Part shown: positions 7,729 through 16,032 of the stretch, piece by piece
Layout of the letters: each line of letters starts with the position of its first letter
Position numbering within the stretch: the first letter of the stretch is position 1
Assembly: GCF_002385225.1 (NCBI RefSeq)
Contig: NZ_DGDC01000010.1
Coordinates: 124,001 to 188,000 of the forward strand
DNA from: Psychrobacter sp. UBA3962
GTDB lineage: Bacteria; Pseudomonadota; Gammaproteobacteria; Pseudomonadales; Moraxellaceae
DNA length: 64,000 bases
Direction of reading: 5' to 3'
Translations under genes and position numbers: made by a program
The notes under the pieces: model-generated
What the model was told of the DNA's origin: nothing
Seen by the model: only the letters and a program-made list of their open reading frames with translations
Databases searched by the model: none

Positions 7729-9636
7729 ATGACTTTCAGTAGTAACTCAACATCACTATCGCAGGAGCAAGCTGCTGCGGCTGGTGGCAGTAACCGTATC
7801 AAAAAGCTACCTCCGCTGTTGGTCAACCAACTTGCTGCGGGTGAGGTAGTAACGCGTCCAGCTTCTGTGGTGAAAGAGCTTATTGAAAATGCCATTGATG
7901 CTGGGGCCAAGCATATTGATATTCGAATTACTCAAGGCGGCATGGGCATTATTGAGGTAGCTGATGATGGTTGCGGTATTCATCCTGATGACATGATTAT
8001 GGCAGTCACCCGATTTGCTACCAGCAAAATTGCTGATGTGGCTCACCTGCAAGGAATTGCAACTTTAGGGTTTCGTGGTGAAGCGCTGGCCGCGACGGCG
8101 GCAGTGTCTAGGCTGACATTGACCAGCTGTAGTGATGATAGTGGTATAGGGCGTGAATTGAATGTGGCTGGGATTTTGGAAGATACGCCGCAGCTGATAC
8201 CTGTAGTTCGCTCTAAAGGCACCACAGTAACGGTCAAAGATTTATACTTTAATGTGCCGGCTCGGCGCGGTAATTTAAAGTCTATTTCAACTGAATATGC
8301 CCATATTGAAATGGTGGTAAAACAATTAGCCTTGGTTTCCAGTGATGTAAGCTTCAGCTTATGGCACAATGATAAGCGTAGATTTAACTTCGAATCTATC
8401 GCCAGCAGTGATAAAGGGACCACTTATAGTATTAGGGGTTCCGAAGCGATGAAATCTACAGTGATGCAGTCAGTGCTGGCACGATTGACAGCATTGCTGC
8501 CAACCAGCCATGATCAGGCTGAACTGTTTAGTGACAGTAACTTGCAGCCCATAAATATCAGTTTGGAGGGGCTGCGACCCCAAAGTGCATGGCAGGAAGG
8601 AACTGAGGAGAATTTAGCCATCACCGGCTTTCTGATTCCTAGCCCAAGAGCCCTATCAAGCTCAAGCTACAAACTCATTTATATTAATGGTAGATTGGTA
8701 AAAGATAGGCGGATTTCGCAAAGTATTCGTGACAGTGCGGCCAATTTATCAGGCATTAATAGTCTAGGCTATGTGCTGTTTTTTAATTTACCTAAGGCGT
8801 GGCTAAACTTAAACGTTCATCCCTCGAAACAATGTATCAAGATTCAAAACCTAGCCAATGTGATGGCTCATCTTGAAATAGGGGTTCGAGATGCGCTTCA
8901 GCTTTGGCAACATCGTCAGCCAGCTGAAGTTGTAGACGATGAGGCGAATCCCTCATCATCAACAGTAGCTGGCACTGATTCGGATTCGGTTGCGCCGAGC
9001 CAGTTTATCGATAAGGCTACTGATGACTTCATTAATTCCTCCATTAATAACGACAATAATTATTTAACTAAGCAGTTAGCTAATAATTTGAATAAAGTTC
9101 AACAGTCTAAAAGTGACTATGAGCTTAGCGAAGGGCAGAGTAATTTAACTAGCAAAGTAGATCGTGACGCCAGTACTGCTGTAGACTCTAACCAGAAGTT
9201 GCAAACTTTATTTACTCAGAACGTGGCTGCTAGCATTGTGGCTGGGACAGAAGCTGCTGAAGTAGCCTCAAATCAGTTGATTGGTCTGGCTATCTTAGAT
9301 AAGTGTCAAATATCTCAAGCACTATTAAATAAACTGCAGGGAAATGAAGGGCAGGATGACCACTCGTTGTCGTCATCTGATAATGGCTTATTGCTGTTAA
9401 TCCAGGCCAATCAAAGTGTTTATTTGTTGACAGAGCAGGGGTTTAAGTCAGGATTACAAAATATCAGCATAGATTTGGCCTCTTCCTTAACCAATCTTCA
9501 GTCATTGTCCGAGTTAAATGGGATACTCAGCAGAGTGGCGCTATTATCAGACGCAGACCATCAACAGCTTTTAGCAAGAGCTGTAACCCAATTATCGTTC
9601 CTAGAGCTGGCTTCACTGATGATTAAAAGGTTTTAA
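7729..9636 (+). CDS. mutL: DNA mismatch repair protein MutL, C-terminal domain degenerate
   Basis: The N-terminal GHKL ATPase half (residues about 20-345) is intact: ELIENAIDAGA, DDGCGI, GFRGEAL and the NVHPSK segment. MutL couples MutS mismatch recognition to strand excision. Residues about 360-500 are a polar, Ser/Asn/Asp-rich linker. The C-terminal domain is unusual: where family members have a DxHAAHER-type motif (DQHA...E in nicking forms), this chain reads GLLLLIQANQSVYLLTEQG at about 553-571, keeping the flanking pattern but none of the metal-binding Asp, His and Glu. The usual CxH and GRP segments further on are also absent and the chain stops soon after. No frameshift remnant is visible before miaA. 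The name is secure; nicking activity is doubtful. Confidence 0.92.
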   Translation: MTFSSNSTSLSQEQAAAAGGSNRIKKLPPLLVNQLAAGEVVTRPASVVKELIENAIDAGAKHIDIRITQGGMGIIEVADDGCGIHPDDMIMAVTRFATSKIADVAHLQGIATLGFRGEALAATAAVSRLTLTSCSDDSGIGRELNVAGILEDTPQLIPVVRSKGTTVTVKDLYFNVPARRGNLKSISTEYAHIEMVVKQLALVSSDVSFSLWHNDKRRFNFESIASSDKGTTYSIRGSEAMKSTVMQSVLARLTALLPTSHDQAELFSDSNLQPINISLEGLRPQSAWQEGTEENLAITGFLIPSPRALSSSSYKLIYINGRLVKDRRISQSIRDSAANLSGINSLGYVLFFNLPKAWLNLNVHPSKQCIKIQNLANVMAHLEIGVRDALQLWQHRQPAEVVDDEANPSSSTVAGTDSDSVAPSQFIDKATDDFINSSINNDNNYLTKQLANNLNKVQQSKSDYELSEGQSNLTSKVDRDASTAVDSNQKLQTLFTQNVAASIVAGTEAAEVASNQLIGLAILDKCQISQALLNKLQGNEGQDDHSLSSSDNGLLLLIQANQSVYLLTEQGFKSGLQNISIDLASSLTNLQSLSELNGILSRVALLSDADHQQLLARAVTQLSFLELASLMIKRF

Positions 9637-9706
9637 ACAAAACCGCTATCAAAGTCACATACATCATTAACAATATATTCATACATTACTCAAAGAGAGC
9701 GTTATT

Positions 9707-10918
9707 ATGAGTGTAGTTGACCACTCGATAAAATTAGCATCGGATCAGACAATTTTGCCAAAGCAGGGTTTACCAAAAATGCCTTTACCAAAAAACAGTG
9801 TGGTTTGTTTGATGGCACCCACCGCCAGTGGCAAAACCTCTCTGGCATACGAGCTATACGAGACAGGCAAATTTGAGATTATCTCTGTAGACTCTGCTCT
9901 GATTTATAAAGATATGAATATTGGCACCGCTAAGCCAACATCAGAGGAGTTGTTGCAATATCCGCACTATTTGGTTGATATCATTGACCCTACCGACACT
10001 TACAGTGTGGCAAGCTTCGTCAATGATGTGGAGCGTTTGATCGAAGAGATTCATGGTCGCAATAAAATCCCGTTACTTGTGGGTGGCACCATGATGTATT
10101 ACATGGCTTTATTTGATGGACTTTCTGCAGTCCCAGACACTGATACACAGGTGCGAGAGGAAGTAGAGCAGTGGCGAAAACAGCAGGGTATAGAAGCGCT
10201 ACATCAGTATTTGCAGCAAGTAGACCCAGTTATTGCTGAGCGTTTGCCATTAGGCGATACCCAAAGGATTACCCGTGCCATTGAAGTTTATAAGCAAACC
10301 GGTAAGCCATTAAGTGAGTGGCAGAAATTGCCTAAGCAGGCTTTGTCTAATAATCCAGAACAGTACTGGTTAGGGTTGGCAGTGATGCCAGATAGGGCTT
10401 GGTTACATGAACGTATTGAGCTGCGATTGCAACTTATGTGGCAGCAAGGTTTCTTTGAAGAAGTGATTAACTTATTACAGCAATATGAGCTATCAGCTGA
10501 TATGCCTTCAATGCGCTGTGTGGGTTATAGACAGGTAATAGATTACTTGTTTTTAACAGATCATCCGGCGGCAAAACTGCTAGTAAATAATGGTGAAGCT
10601 GTTGAAAATAAAGGTTTAACTGTTGATGGCCTTGATGAGGTGACTGCTTGTCAAGATATGAAAAATAAGGCATTATATGCCACACGACAGCTTGCAAAAC
10701 GCCAATATACTTGGCTTAGAAATTTAGTAGCCAGTTTTGATCCCTCTAATGTTGAACTAGCGAATGCTGACCAACAGGATAGTAATATCACTGATCAGCG
10801 TCAGATCCCTCAGACAGATACCCTCAACACGTCTGCCCAACTTGACTGTGGCAACAAAGTGGTTCATGCTTTTGCGACTATTACTGAAGCCAAAGATTAT
10901 TTAAGCTCTAGATTGTAA
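9707..10918 (+). CDS. miaA: tRNA dimethylallyltransferase MiaA
   Basis: Transfers a dimethylallyl group to A37 of UNN-reading tRNAs, the first step to ms2i6A. The P-loop APTASGKTS is at residues 37-45, followed by the family motifs SVDSALIYKDMNIGTAKP, LVGGTMMYY and MRCVGYRQV, with KRQYTWLRN near residue 340. At 403 residues it is long for MiaA (about 310): there is a 25-residue N-terminal extension, an insertion around 285-325 and a polar C-terminal tail. Both additions look disordered. The gene follows mutL by 70 bp and precedes hfq, the conserved gammaproteobacterial order. Confidence 0.96.
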   Translation: MSVVDHSIKLASDQTILPKQGLPKMPLPKNSVVCLMAPTASGKTSLAYELYETGKFEIISVDSALIYKDMNIGTAKPTSEELLQYPHYLVDIIDPTDTYSVASFVNDVERLIEEIHGRNKIPLLVGGTMMYYMALFDGLSAVPDTDTQVREEVEQWRKQQGIEALHQYLQQVDPVIAERLPLGDTQRITRAIEVYKQTGKPLSEWQKLPKQALSNNPEQYWLGLAVMPDRAWLHERIELRLQLMWQQGFFEEVINLLQQYELSADMPSMRCVGYRQVIDYLFLTDHPAAKLLVNNGEAVENKGLTVDGLDEVTACQDMKNKALYATRQLAKRQYTWLRNLVASFDPSNVELANADQQDSNITDQRQIPQTDTLNTSAQLDCGNKVVHAFATITEAKDYLSSRL

Positions 10919-11189
10919 CAGTTCTAAAGCCGGTAATAAGTTTTCTAAAGCTAATAATAACAAGCTAAAAAAATTTACTTACACTATATAACACTTACTC
11001 TGGACTAATTTGCTAGTACGGACAGCCAAAAAAATGATATGGTAAAGCTATTATAAATATAAACGACGATATTTGAGAATAGAACCAATTTATAACAAAG
11101 CTTAATGGCTATTTTAGATTGACCGTATTAATCTAATAACTAATCTGTCATCCACATATAATAAATTAAAAATTTAGGAGACACACCCG

Positions 11190-11789
11190 ATGTCAAAAGG
11201 ACAAACATTACAAGACCCGTTTTTAAATTCATTACGTAAAGACCGAATTCCAGTTTCTATTTTTTTAGTAAATGGCATAAAACTGCAAGGGCAAATTGAA
11301 TCATTTGATCAATATGTGGTGCTATTAAAAAATACAGTTAGCCAAATGGTGTATAAGCACGCTATTTCAACGGTAGTTCCCGCTCGTAATCCACGTAGCA
11401 GTGGAGCGACACCAGGAGGTATTGCCCAACAGCCCGCTGGATACCAAAGTGGCTTTGGGGCTAATCCTGCTGCTACTGGAGGCTTTGAGCGCAGTACTCC
11501 TGGCTTCGAGCCTGGTGGGTTTGCTAACAAACGTAGTAGTGGCTTTAATCGTGGTGGCTTTGCTGATCGCGGCTTTAATCAAGAAAGAGGTGGGTTTGCT
11601 CAAGAGCGAGGCTTCGGTGTTGAGCGCGGCTTTGAAGGCGATCGCGGTTTTGATTCTGATAGAACATTTGGTGTCAACCGTCCACAGCATGGTTTCGGTA
11701 CACGTGGTTTTGAAAAACGTGGCTTTGCTGCTCCAGCGCATCAAGATGATGATGAAGATTTAACCAATAATTATGGTGATGACGAATAA
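11190..11789 (+). CDS. hfq: RNA chaperone Hfq with long Gly/Arg/Phe-rich C-terminal tail
   Basis: Hfq forms a ring hexamer that pairs small RNAs with mRNAs. The Sm core fills residues 1-66: QDPFLNSLRKDRIPVSIFL, then the Hfq signature YKHAIST (55-61) that binds poly-U. Beyond it lies a tail of about 130 residues rich in Gly, Arg and Phe, with roughly a dozen RGF/GGF repeats, ending in an acidic tip (DDDED ... DDE). E. coli Hfq has only 102 residues; 199 fits the Moraxellaceae type. Strong AGGAG precedes the ATG. ORFs in other frames over the tail are artefacts of the repeat. A terminator follows at 11846. Confidence 0.98.
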   Translation: MSKGQTLQDPFLNSLRKDRIPVSIFLVNGIKLQGQIESFDQYVVLLKNTVSQMVYKHAISTVVPARNPRSSGATPGGIAQQPAGYQSGFGANPAATGGFERSTPGFEPGGFANKRSSGFNRGGFADRGFNQERGGFAQERGFGVERGFEGDRGFDSDRTFGVNRPQHGFGTRGFEKRGFAAPAHQDDDEDLTNNYGDDE

Positions 11790-12093
11790 TCGTTTTGTGA
11801 TCAACTATACAAAGCTTTTAATTTTATATTAGGCTAAGAGAGACAAAAAACCTGCATATAGCAGGTTTTTTTATTACTAAATTATAGATATTAATACAGG
11901 TAACTTACATCCTAGACTGCTTGTAACAGAGCTAATATGCTAAACTTAGTCCTTAATATAATTTTTGCAAAATTCTATAAATATAAGTTTGATAAGTGAC
12001 GATTTTTCGACTAAAAACTTCACTAATCAAAAATATACCAACTAAAATTGTTATCGTATTAATCATAAAAATAACGAAAAGTATTCAAACACT
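11790..12093 (+). other. Intergenic region between hfq and kdsD
   Basis: 304 bases. Besides the hfq terminator at 11846-11873 it is AT-rich sequence that must contain the promoter of the kdsD-lptB operon; I could not single out clear boxes and see no small gene. Confidence 0.5.
11846..11873 (+). terminator. Intrinsic terminator after hfq
   Basis: Arms AAAAACCTGC (11846-11855) and GCAGGTTTTT (11861-11870), loop of 5 nt, ending in seven T residues. Confidence 0.92.
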
Positions 12094-13092
12094 ATGAAAA
12101 CACAGATTGAGCCGCCTACTACCGAACAATACATTACTTACGCTGTCGATGCGATTCGTACCGAACAAAACGCTCTTGAGCTGTTGATACAACAGTTAGA
12201 TGAGAGATTCGTCCAAGCTTGTGAGCTTATCCGTAACTGTAAAGGACGAGTGGTGGTAACCGGAATGGGCAAATCGGGCCATATTGGTCGTAAAATTGCT
12301 GCCACTTTTGCGTCAACAGGTTCGCCTGCTTTCTTTATGCATCCTGGGGAAGCGGGACATGGTGATTTAGGTATGCTTGTGCCTGGAGATGTGTTGTTGG
12401 CCATTTCTAATTCAGGGGAGTCTGATGAGATTAAGACTTTATTGCCTGTAGTTAAACAGCTATCGATCCCTTTAATTAGTATCAGTCGTGATAAACGAGG
12501 CATGTTGCCCAAGTCAGCAGATGTGGCTTTAACTTTAGGCGCCTCAGAAGAAGCTTGTCCTTTGGGTTTGGCTCCTACCTCGAGTACTACTGCAACTTTA
12601 GCACTTGGTGATGCCATTGCCGTTGCTTTGGTTCATGCCCGTCAATTTACCTCAGAAGATTTTGCTTTATCGCACCCTGCCGGCGCTTTAGGTCGTAAGC
12701 TATTGATGCGAGTGAGTGACTTGATGCATCAAGCAGAAAAAGACTTACAACTTCCTTTGGTGAACACGGACACCACTTTGCACAATGCGCTGTTTGTAAT
12801 GACCAGTGGTCGTTTGGGTATGGCTGTGGTAGTAGATGATAATAATAAGGTGGTGGGAATCTTTACCGACGGTGATCTACGTAGATGCTTAGAGAAAAAG
12901 ATTGATTTGGAAACGCCAATGTCTCAAATCATGACTCCAAATCCAAAACAGGTCTCAAAAAACATGAGAGCCTCTGATGCACTTAGTGTCATGAATGAAA
13001 AAGCCATTAGTCAGTTATTGATTGTCGATGAAGAGCAACAGTTGGAAGGTGTCATTAGTATTCATGACTTATTACAGGCTGGTGTGAGTTAA
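12094..13092 (+). CDS. kdsD: Arabinose-5-phosphate isomerase KdsD
   Basis: Converts ribulose-5-phosphate to arabinose-5-phosphate, the first step of Kdo synthesis for LPS. The SIS sugar-isomerase domain covers about residues 35-190 (GMGKSGHIGRKIA, HPGEAGHGDLG, ISNSGESDE) and two CBS repeats follow at about 210-330, the standard KdsD/KpsF layout. Length (332) is normal. It opens a five-gene operon with kdsC, lptC, lptA and lptB, the same order as the E. coli yrb locus. The ribosome site is poor (GAAAAG), and the ATG is chosen because the family N-terminus starts close to it. Confidence 0.96.
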   Translation: MKTQIEPPTTEQYITYAVDAIRTEQNALELLIQQLDERFVQACELIRNCKGRVVVTGMGKSGHIGRKIAATFASTGSPAFFMHPGEAGHGDLGMLVPGDVLLAISNSGESDEIKTLLPVVKQLSIPLISISRDKRGMLPKSADVALTLGASEEACPLGLAPTSSTTATLALGDAIAVALVHARQFTSEDFALSHPAGALGRKLLMRVSDLMHQAEKDLQLPLVNTDTTLHNALFVMTSGRLGMAVVVDDNNKVVGIFTDGDLRRCLEKKIDLETPMSQIMTPNPKQVSKNMRASDALSVMNEKAISQLLIVDEEQQLEGVISIHDLLQAGVS

Positions 13093-13160
13093 AAACATCG
13101 TTCTTTGATACTCAAGTGTTGTAATCTATTCAGTATTTTTTTAATAAATAGAAGGCAGTT

Positions 13161-13688
13161 ATGCAGGATTTAATTCAAGCAGCATCGAAAGTTAAATTAC
13201 TGGTATTAGATGTGGATGGTATTTTATCTAATGGTCATATTATCTATGATGCTAATGGGGTAGAGACCAAGTGCTTTAACGTAAAAGATGGTATGGGCGT
13301 CAAATCGGTTAAATTAGCAGGGGTGAAAACTGCTATTATTACTGGTAGAAGTAGCGCTATGGTCAATCAGCGTGCCAAAGAAATGGGCATTGATTATGTG
13401 ATTCAGGGACGTGATGATAAGCTTGAGGCTCTAAAGCAGTTACTCCTTGATTTGCCTATTGAGCTTGAAGAATGTGCTTATATGGGGGATGATTTACCTG
13501 ATATTAAGGCCTTACAATCAGTAGGTTTTTCGGCCACTGTACCCAACGCTCATTCAGAAGTATTAAGCCGAGTGATGATGGTTACCACCAATGTGGGCGG
13601 TGAAGGTGCAGTACGAGAAGTGTGTGACTTAATCCTAAAAGGTCATGGCAAGTATCAAGAGTATATCAGTCAATACGTCCTTGATTAG
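13161..13688 (+). CDS. kdsC: 3-deoxy-D-manno-octulosonate 8-phosphate phosphatase KdsC
   Basis: HAD-superfamily phosphatase that removes phosphate from Kdo-8-P. The nucleophile motif is LDVDGIL with Asp17 and Asp19, motif II is ITGRSS, and motif IV is GDDLPDI, as in the tetrameric C0-type KdsC. It has 175 residues, close to the 188 of E. coli. It lies 68 bp downstream of kdsD in the same operon, so consecutive Kdo steps are encoded together; the synthase kdsA is not in this window. Confidence 0.97.
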   Translation: MQDLIQAASKVKLLVLDVDGILSNGHIIYDANGVETKCFNVKDGMGVKSVKLAGVKTAIITGRSSAMVNQRAKEMGIDYVIQGRDDKLEALKQLLLDLPIELEECAYMGDDLPDIKALQSVGFSATVPNAHSEVLSRVMMVTTNVGGEGAVREVCDLILKGHGKYQEYISQYVLD

Positions 13689-13758
13689 TGTCTTAATAAT
13701 CTCCATCTAATAAATTATCAGCTTAATTGGCCATAATTGGTGGTTATAAAGAGGTGTA

Positions 13759-14346
13759 ATGAATACCCGGTTTCTGTTCGTAATTTCACTATTGATAGCC
13801 ATGTTTGCGGTTTGGTTTTATAAAAACCAAGGCGATCTAGACGAAATTTTAAATATGTCTACCACCAATATTGAGTATGAAGCTACCGATATCTTAGCCG
13901 TCCAAACTAATGAAGAAGGGGTGGCGGAGTATTCACTCACTGCCGATAATTTAACCCACTATTCAGACCAGAACTTCGATAAGTTAGTGGCAATGAAACT
14001 TAACTGGCGCCCTAGTAGCAGCCAAAATGTAATGATTAATGCTGATGAAGCGGTCATGTATCACGAGCAATCTAAAGTGGTGATGACCAATAATGTGCTA
14101 TTTTCTAGTCAATCAGATGCCAATACACAGGCAGCAAAACCGCCGATGAAGTTGGTTGCGTCTGAACTGATTGGAGATTTGGAACAAAACAAAGTCTTTA
14201 GTGAAAAGCCCATTAAAGTGACACAGGCTAATAATAGCTTTGAGTCTTCAAGTTTTGTGGCTGACGTAAATAATGGCGAATATGAATTCTCCAATGTTGC
14301 AGTGACTTTTATGCCTCCAGCACGCAGAGACGTCCCCTTATTCTAA
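13759..14346 (+). CDS. lptC: LPS export protein LptC
   Basis: Bitopic inner-membrane protein of the Lpt bridge that receives LPS from LptB2FG and passes it to LptA. It has a single N-terminal membrane anchor (about residues 4-20, FLFVISLLIAMFAVWFY) and then a periplasmic beta-jellyroll domain (DUF1239). The sequence is poorly conserved, as usual for LptC, but the 195-residue length, the anchor and the place between kdsC and lptA support the call. GAGG precedes the ATG. Confidence 0.92.
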   Translation: MNTRFLFVISLLIAMFAVWFYKNQGDLDEILNMSTTNIEYEATDILAVQTNEEGVAEYSLTADNLTHYSDQNFDKLVAMKLNWRPSSSQNVMINADEAVMYHEQSKVVMTNNVLFSSQSDANTQAAKPPMKLVASELIGDLEQNKVFSEKPIKVTQANNSFESSSFVADVNNGEYEFSNVAVTFMPPARRDVPLF

Positions 14347-14432
14347 AGAAAAATTATTAAATCAGATCTGTTAAATAATCGGTTAATTAACAAAATAGTA
14401 ATTTGTTAAACCAAATTTGTAGGAACTAAACT

Positions 14433-15035
14433 GTGAATAAACGCTCTAATACACAAGCGCTAATCAACTCAAATCAATATTCAAATACCCTCAAAGAGAT
14501 GGGCTTACCTATGTTAAATTTACCCAGAGTTGCCTTATGTGCTACTGCAGTAATAGCCTCAATGGCCGCTTTCCAGGCCAATGCACTGCCTTCAGATGCA
14601 CAGCAGCCTATACGCTTATTGGCCGATAAAGCTACCTATAGTGAGCGGACAGGGGTAACCTCCTATTCAGGCAACGTTACTATTACTCAAGGGACCTTAA
14701 AGCTGGCTGCAGATAATATTACTGTGAATTTATCAGATGGTCGTAGTATCCAATCCGCTGTTGCAACAGGTCGCCCAGCTACCATGCAGCAAGTGGTTAC
14801 CAAAGAGAAGGGGCTGGCCAAAGGTCAAGCCAATAAGATTGATTACAATGCCCAAAATGGCATTGTCACTTTGACAGGTAATGCTAAGTTAACCCAAAAT
14901 GGCGCTAGCTTTGCAGGTAACGTGATTCGCTATAGCCTAAAAGTGGGTGATGTTGAGGCCACTTCAGGGGGCAGTCAGCGTGTTGAATTGATTTTCCCAC
15001 CGAGCCAGTTAAACAGTCGTACAGGAATTAGATAG
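14433..15035 (+). CDS. lptA: Periplasmic LPS transport protein LptA
   Basis: Beta-jellyroll OstA-domain protein that forms the periplasmic bridge for LPS. A signal peptide ends in FQANA before LPSDAQQPI, then the OstA repeat region (LADKATYSERTGVTSYSG, LKLAADNITVNL) follows. The start is a GTG with TAGGAA at good spacing; this puts about 26 extra residues before the core signal peptide. The internal Met before LNLPRVALC would give a more typical signal peptide but has no ribosome site. It ends 3 bp before lptB. Confidence 0.93.
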   Translation: MNKRSNTQALINSNQYSNTLKEMGLPMLNLPRVALCATAVIASMAAFQANALPSDAQQPIRLLADKATYSERTGVTSYSGNVTITQGTLKLAADNITVNLSDGRSIQSAVATGRPATMQQVVTKEKGLAKGQANKIDYNAQNGIVTLTGNAKLTQNGASFAGNVIRYSLKVGDVEATSGGSQRVELIFPPSQLNSRTGIR

Positions 15036-15038
15036 ACC

Positions 15039-15887
15039 ATGAGTAATTCACAGCCTCCAATCCCCTCTGATTCAGAGCAGGATTCAAAGCAAAATACAGC
15101 CAACACTTCAGGTGCTCAATCTGAGTCGGTCGCTACCCAGAACTTGATTCCCGAAGCTTCTAATACAGCTTTGACCATGCGCAATTTAGGTAAGCGTTAT
15201 GGTAAACGCTGGGTGGTGAAAGACGTCTCTTTTAGTGTTGAGCCTGGACAAGTGGTTGGTTTGCTTGGACCGAACGGAGCGGGTAAAACCACCAGCTTCT
15301 ATATGGTGGTGGGCTTAGTCAACATGGACAAGGGGGTAGTGAGGCTTGGTAATCAAGATTTATCTAAGTATGCTATGCACGAGCGGGCTAGGGCGGGGAT
15401 TGGGTATTTACCCCAAGAGGCGTCCATCTTCCGTAAGCTGACGGTGGAAGATAATATTATGGCTATCCTAGAGACCCGAAAAGATCTGGATAGAGCGGCA
15501 CAAAAACAAGAGTTAGAAAAGCTAATCTCTGACTTTAGTCTGGCCCACGTGCGTCATTCCTTAGGAATGAGTGTCTCTGGCGGTGAGCGCCGTCGCTGTG
15601 AAATTGCTCGTGCCTTAGCGGCTAATCCAAAGTTCATTTTATTAGATGAGCCGTTTGCTGGAGTAGATCCAATTTCTGTGAGCGATATTAAAGAGGTTAT
15701 CATCGCGTTAAAGCATAGAGGCATCGGGGTTCTGATTACCGACCATAACGTGCGTGAGACTCTAGCTATTTGTGAACATGCTTATATCGTTAGTGAAGGG
15801 GCTATCATTGCGCATGGTAGTTCAGAAGAGGTGTTGAATAACAGCTTAGTTAAAGAAGTTTATCTGGGTAAAGATTTCCAAGTCTAG
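15039..15887 (+). CDS. lptB: LPS export ABC transporter ATP-binding protein LptB
   Basis: ATPase that powers LPS extraction with LptF and LptG. Walker A is GPNGAGKTT, the signature is SGGERRR, Walker B is ILLDEPFAGVDP and the H-loop is TDHNVRETL, all LptB-specific in form. At 282 residues it carries a 40-residue polar N-terminal extension rich in Ser/Gln not found in E. coli LptB (241). AGGA within the end of lptA serves as ribosome site. It is the last gene of the kds-lpt operon; a terminator follows at 15972. In E. coli rpoN follows lptB; here radA does. Confidence 0.98.
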   Translation: MSNSQPPIPSDSEQDSKQNTANTSGAQSESVATQNLIPEASNTALTMRNLGKRYGKRWVVKDVSFSVEPGQVVGLLGPNGAGKTTSFYMVVGLVNMDKGVVRLGNQDLSKYAMHERARAGIGYLPQEASIFRKLTVEDNIMAILETRKDLDRAAQKQELEKLISDFSLAHVRHSLGMSVSGGERRRCEIARALAANPKFILLDEPFAGVDPISVSDIKEVIIALKHRGIGVLITDHNVRETLAICEHAYIVSEGAIIAHGSSEEVLNNSLVKEVYLGKDFQV

Positions 15888-15971
15888 CAGACAGTAATCA
15901 CTTAATCATTTAAACGCTTAGCAAGTTAACAGCTTTGCTATCGATCACCCTCCTTAATTACCTAATTATAA

Positions 15972-16004
15972 AAAATGGCTGGCTGAAATAAGCTGGCCAT
16001 TTTT
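15972..16004 (+). terminator. Intrinsic terminator after lptB
   Basis: Continuous 13-bp stem (15972-15984 with 15991-16003, two G-T pairs), loop GAAATA, T-rich 3' end. Confidence 0.85.
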
Positions 16005-16032
16005 ATCTTGTCATTTATAAGGGATCGCTATT

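Noticed and set aside
8043..8423. 126-codon antisense ORF inside mutL
   Set aside because: Lies wholly in the conserved MutL ATPase coding region on the other strand; no independent support.
11367..11763. Two long ORFs (120 and 125 codons) in other frames over the hfq tail
   Set aside because: They arise from the codon repetition of the Gly/Arg/Phe repeats, have low-complexity products and no ribosome sites.
12138..12617. 159-codon antisense ORF inside kdsD
   Set aside because: Shadow of a well-conserved gene on the other strand.
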